A program made the translations under genes and the position numbers. Shown here piece by piece: positions 41,791 through 42,534 of a stretch of DNA of 42,534 bases; position 1 is the first letter of the stretch; every line of letters begins with the position of its first letter. The DNA is taken from NCBI GenBank assembly GCA_027046265.1, contig JALTZF010000089.1, forward strand, positions 1 through 42,534, given 5' to 3'. The DNA is from Pyrodictiaceae archaeon. Its GTDB lineage: Archaea > Thermoproteota > Thermoprotei_A > Sulfolobales > Pyrodictiaceae. Below the pieces are notes generated by a model. The model did not search any database, was not told the origin of the DNA, and was given only the letters and a program-made list of their open reading frames with translations.

Positions 41791-42534
41791 TTATCTGTTC
41801 AAGACATGTCCTCTTATCAGTTCTATTATTGTTCTTACACCCCAGCCTGTAGCCCCTCCCTGCCCATAATACGGCTTGGATGGACCCTTATCTTGCACCC
41901 ATGCAGTACCAGCTATGTCTAGGTGTGCCCAAGGCGTGTCGCCCACAAACTTCTCAAGGAACTTTGCCGCCGTTATGGCGCCGGCAGGTCTGCCTCCTAC
42001 GTTGCTTGTATCAGCGACTTTCGACTCTAGCTGTTTAGCATAGATAGGCCACATAGGTAATCTCCATGCTGGTTCTCCTGCAAGCCATGCTGCTCTCTCG
42101 ACCGCCTTGAGGAGTTCTTCGTTGTTACCCATTAATGCAGCTGCATGGTTTCCAAGAGCTACCACTGCTGCTCCAGTAAGTGTTGCAAGGTCGATTATCA
42201 TGTCTGGCTTGTACTTGTCTACGGCATAGGCTAGTGCGTCAGCAAGTATGATACGGCCCTCTGCATCAGTATTCCCGACTTCGACTGTTAACCCATTATA
42301 CATGCGTATGACGTCAAGAGGCTTATAGCTTGACCCACTTGGCAAATTCTCAACAGCCGGGACAAGGACTGTAAGACTCACTGGCAGCTTTAGTGACGCT
42401 GCAGCAGTTGCTACTGCAAGTGCAGCCGCGCCCCCACTCTTGTCGAACTTCATATCATACATTGCTTGTGGGGACTTGAGGTCAAGGCCTCCTGCATCAA
42501 AGGTAACAGCCTTACCTGCTACAGCTATGCGGCG
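41791..42534 (-). CDS. Leucyl aminopeptidase (M17), 5'-partial
   Basis: The C-terminal catalytic domain of an M17 cytosolic aminopeptidase; the frame is open to the right edge, so the N-terminal domain lies beyond it. The visible part holds 'VTFDAGGLDLK', 'MYDMKFDKSGGAAAL' (metal Lys and Asp), 'NTDAEGRIILADAL' (catalytic Arg region and metal Asp-Glu), 'DLATLTGA' and 'HLDIAGTAW'. These supply the two metal sites and the bicarbonate-binding Arg typical of the family. It would release N-terminal residues from short peptides in the cytoplasm. It is convergent with the M20 peptidase (29-nt gap). Confidence 0.93.
   Translation of the reverse strand, partial: RRIAVAGKAVTFDAGGLDLKSPQAMYDMKFDKSGGAAALAVATAAASLKLPVSLTVLVPAVENLPSGSSYKPLDVIRMYNGLTVEVGNTDAEGRIILADALAYAVDKYKPDMIIDLATLTGAAVVALGNHAAALMGNNEELLKAVERAAWLAGEPAWRLPMWPIYAKQLESKVADTSNVGGRPAGAITAAKFLEKFVGDTPWAHLDIAGTAWVQDKGPSKPYYGQGGATGWGVRTIIELIRGHVLNR

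Noticed and set aside
1-42534. tRNA, rRNA, CRISPR arrays, insertion sequences
   Set aside because: Scanning the spacers by eye showed no T-arm/acceptor pattern, repeat-spacer series, transposase motif or terminal inverted repeats. A tRNAscan or repeat search would be decisive.

Overview
The window reads as a piece of a hyperthermophilic crenarchaeal (Thermoproteota) chromosome, most likely from a Desulfurococcales/Pyrodictiaceae-like organism. The grounds are Ile/Val/Arg codons rich in ATA, GTA and AGG, frequent GTG and TTG starts behind GGTGA-type Shine-Dalgarno (SD) sites, TATA boxes about 26 nt ahead of short leaders, and several archaeal families: the COG2401 GNAT-ABC fusion, an MJ_1487-type B12/radical SAM protein, an MJ0107-type dihydropteroate synthase-like protein, and archease with RtcB. 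The organism call is inference. Genes are tightly packed on both strands. I see no rRNA, tRNA, CRISPR array or transposase.

Layout. 1-6608: oligopeptide-type ABC importer (5'-truncated binding protein with coiled-coil stalk and membrane anchor, two permeases, one ATPase), followed by a membrane protein (6736-7323). 7416-10914: a stand-alone DUF5591 protein, a PAP2 membrane phosphatase, an anchored protein of unknown function and an orphan ABC ATPase. 11045-14079: a KamA-family radical SAM enzyme, a glycerophosphodiester phosphodiesterase and a 54-residue basic protein. 14137-19084: the dihydropteroate synthase-like protein, divergent from a two-gene unit of a COG2401 GNAT-ABC protein and a nucleoside deoxyribosyltransferase-like protein. 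19085-24257: a structured intergenic region that may encode a guide RNA, small proteins, a B12/radical SAM enzyme, a DHH phosphoesterase, a putative regulator and a 46-residue membrane protein. 24448-33692: a C25 (gingipain-like) surface peptidase, an MBL hydrolase, a second PAP2 phosphatase, an S9 peptidase, a GH130 protein, a metallophosphoesterase and a flavin reductase-like protein. 33772-39007: archease, RtcB and IleRS. 39029-42534: a small membrane protein, a winged-helix regulator, acylphosphatase, an M20 peptidase and a partial M17 leucyl aminopeptidase.

How the genes fit together. A peptide-use theme runs through the window: peptide import, a surface-anchored cysteine peptidase, S9, M20 and M17 peptidases, and an aminomutase-like enzyme. 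This fits a peptide-fermenting lifestyle, but that is inference from gene content. Archease and RtcB form the expected RNA-ligation pair.

The points most worth a second look are: an apparent one-base frameshift in an A5 run at the 5' end of ileS; a possible C/D-type guide RNA at about 19137-19212 whose 12-nt guide is complementary over 10 nt to the conserved 5' end of archaeal 16S rRNA; the COG2401/NDT-like pair with an ABC domain lacking the usual switch histidine; the importer's surface architecture; and small genes at 13915-14079 and 24117-24257.
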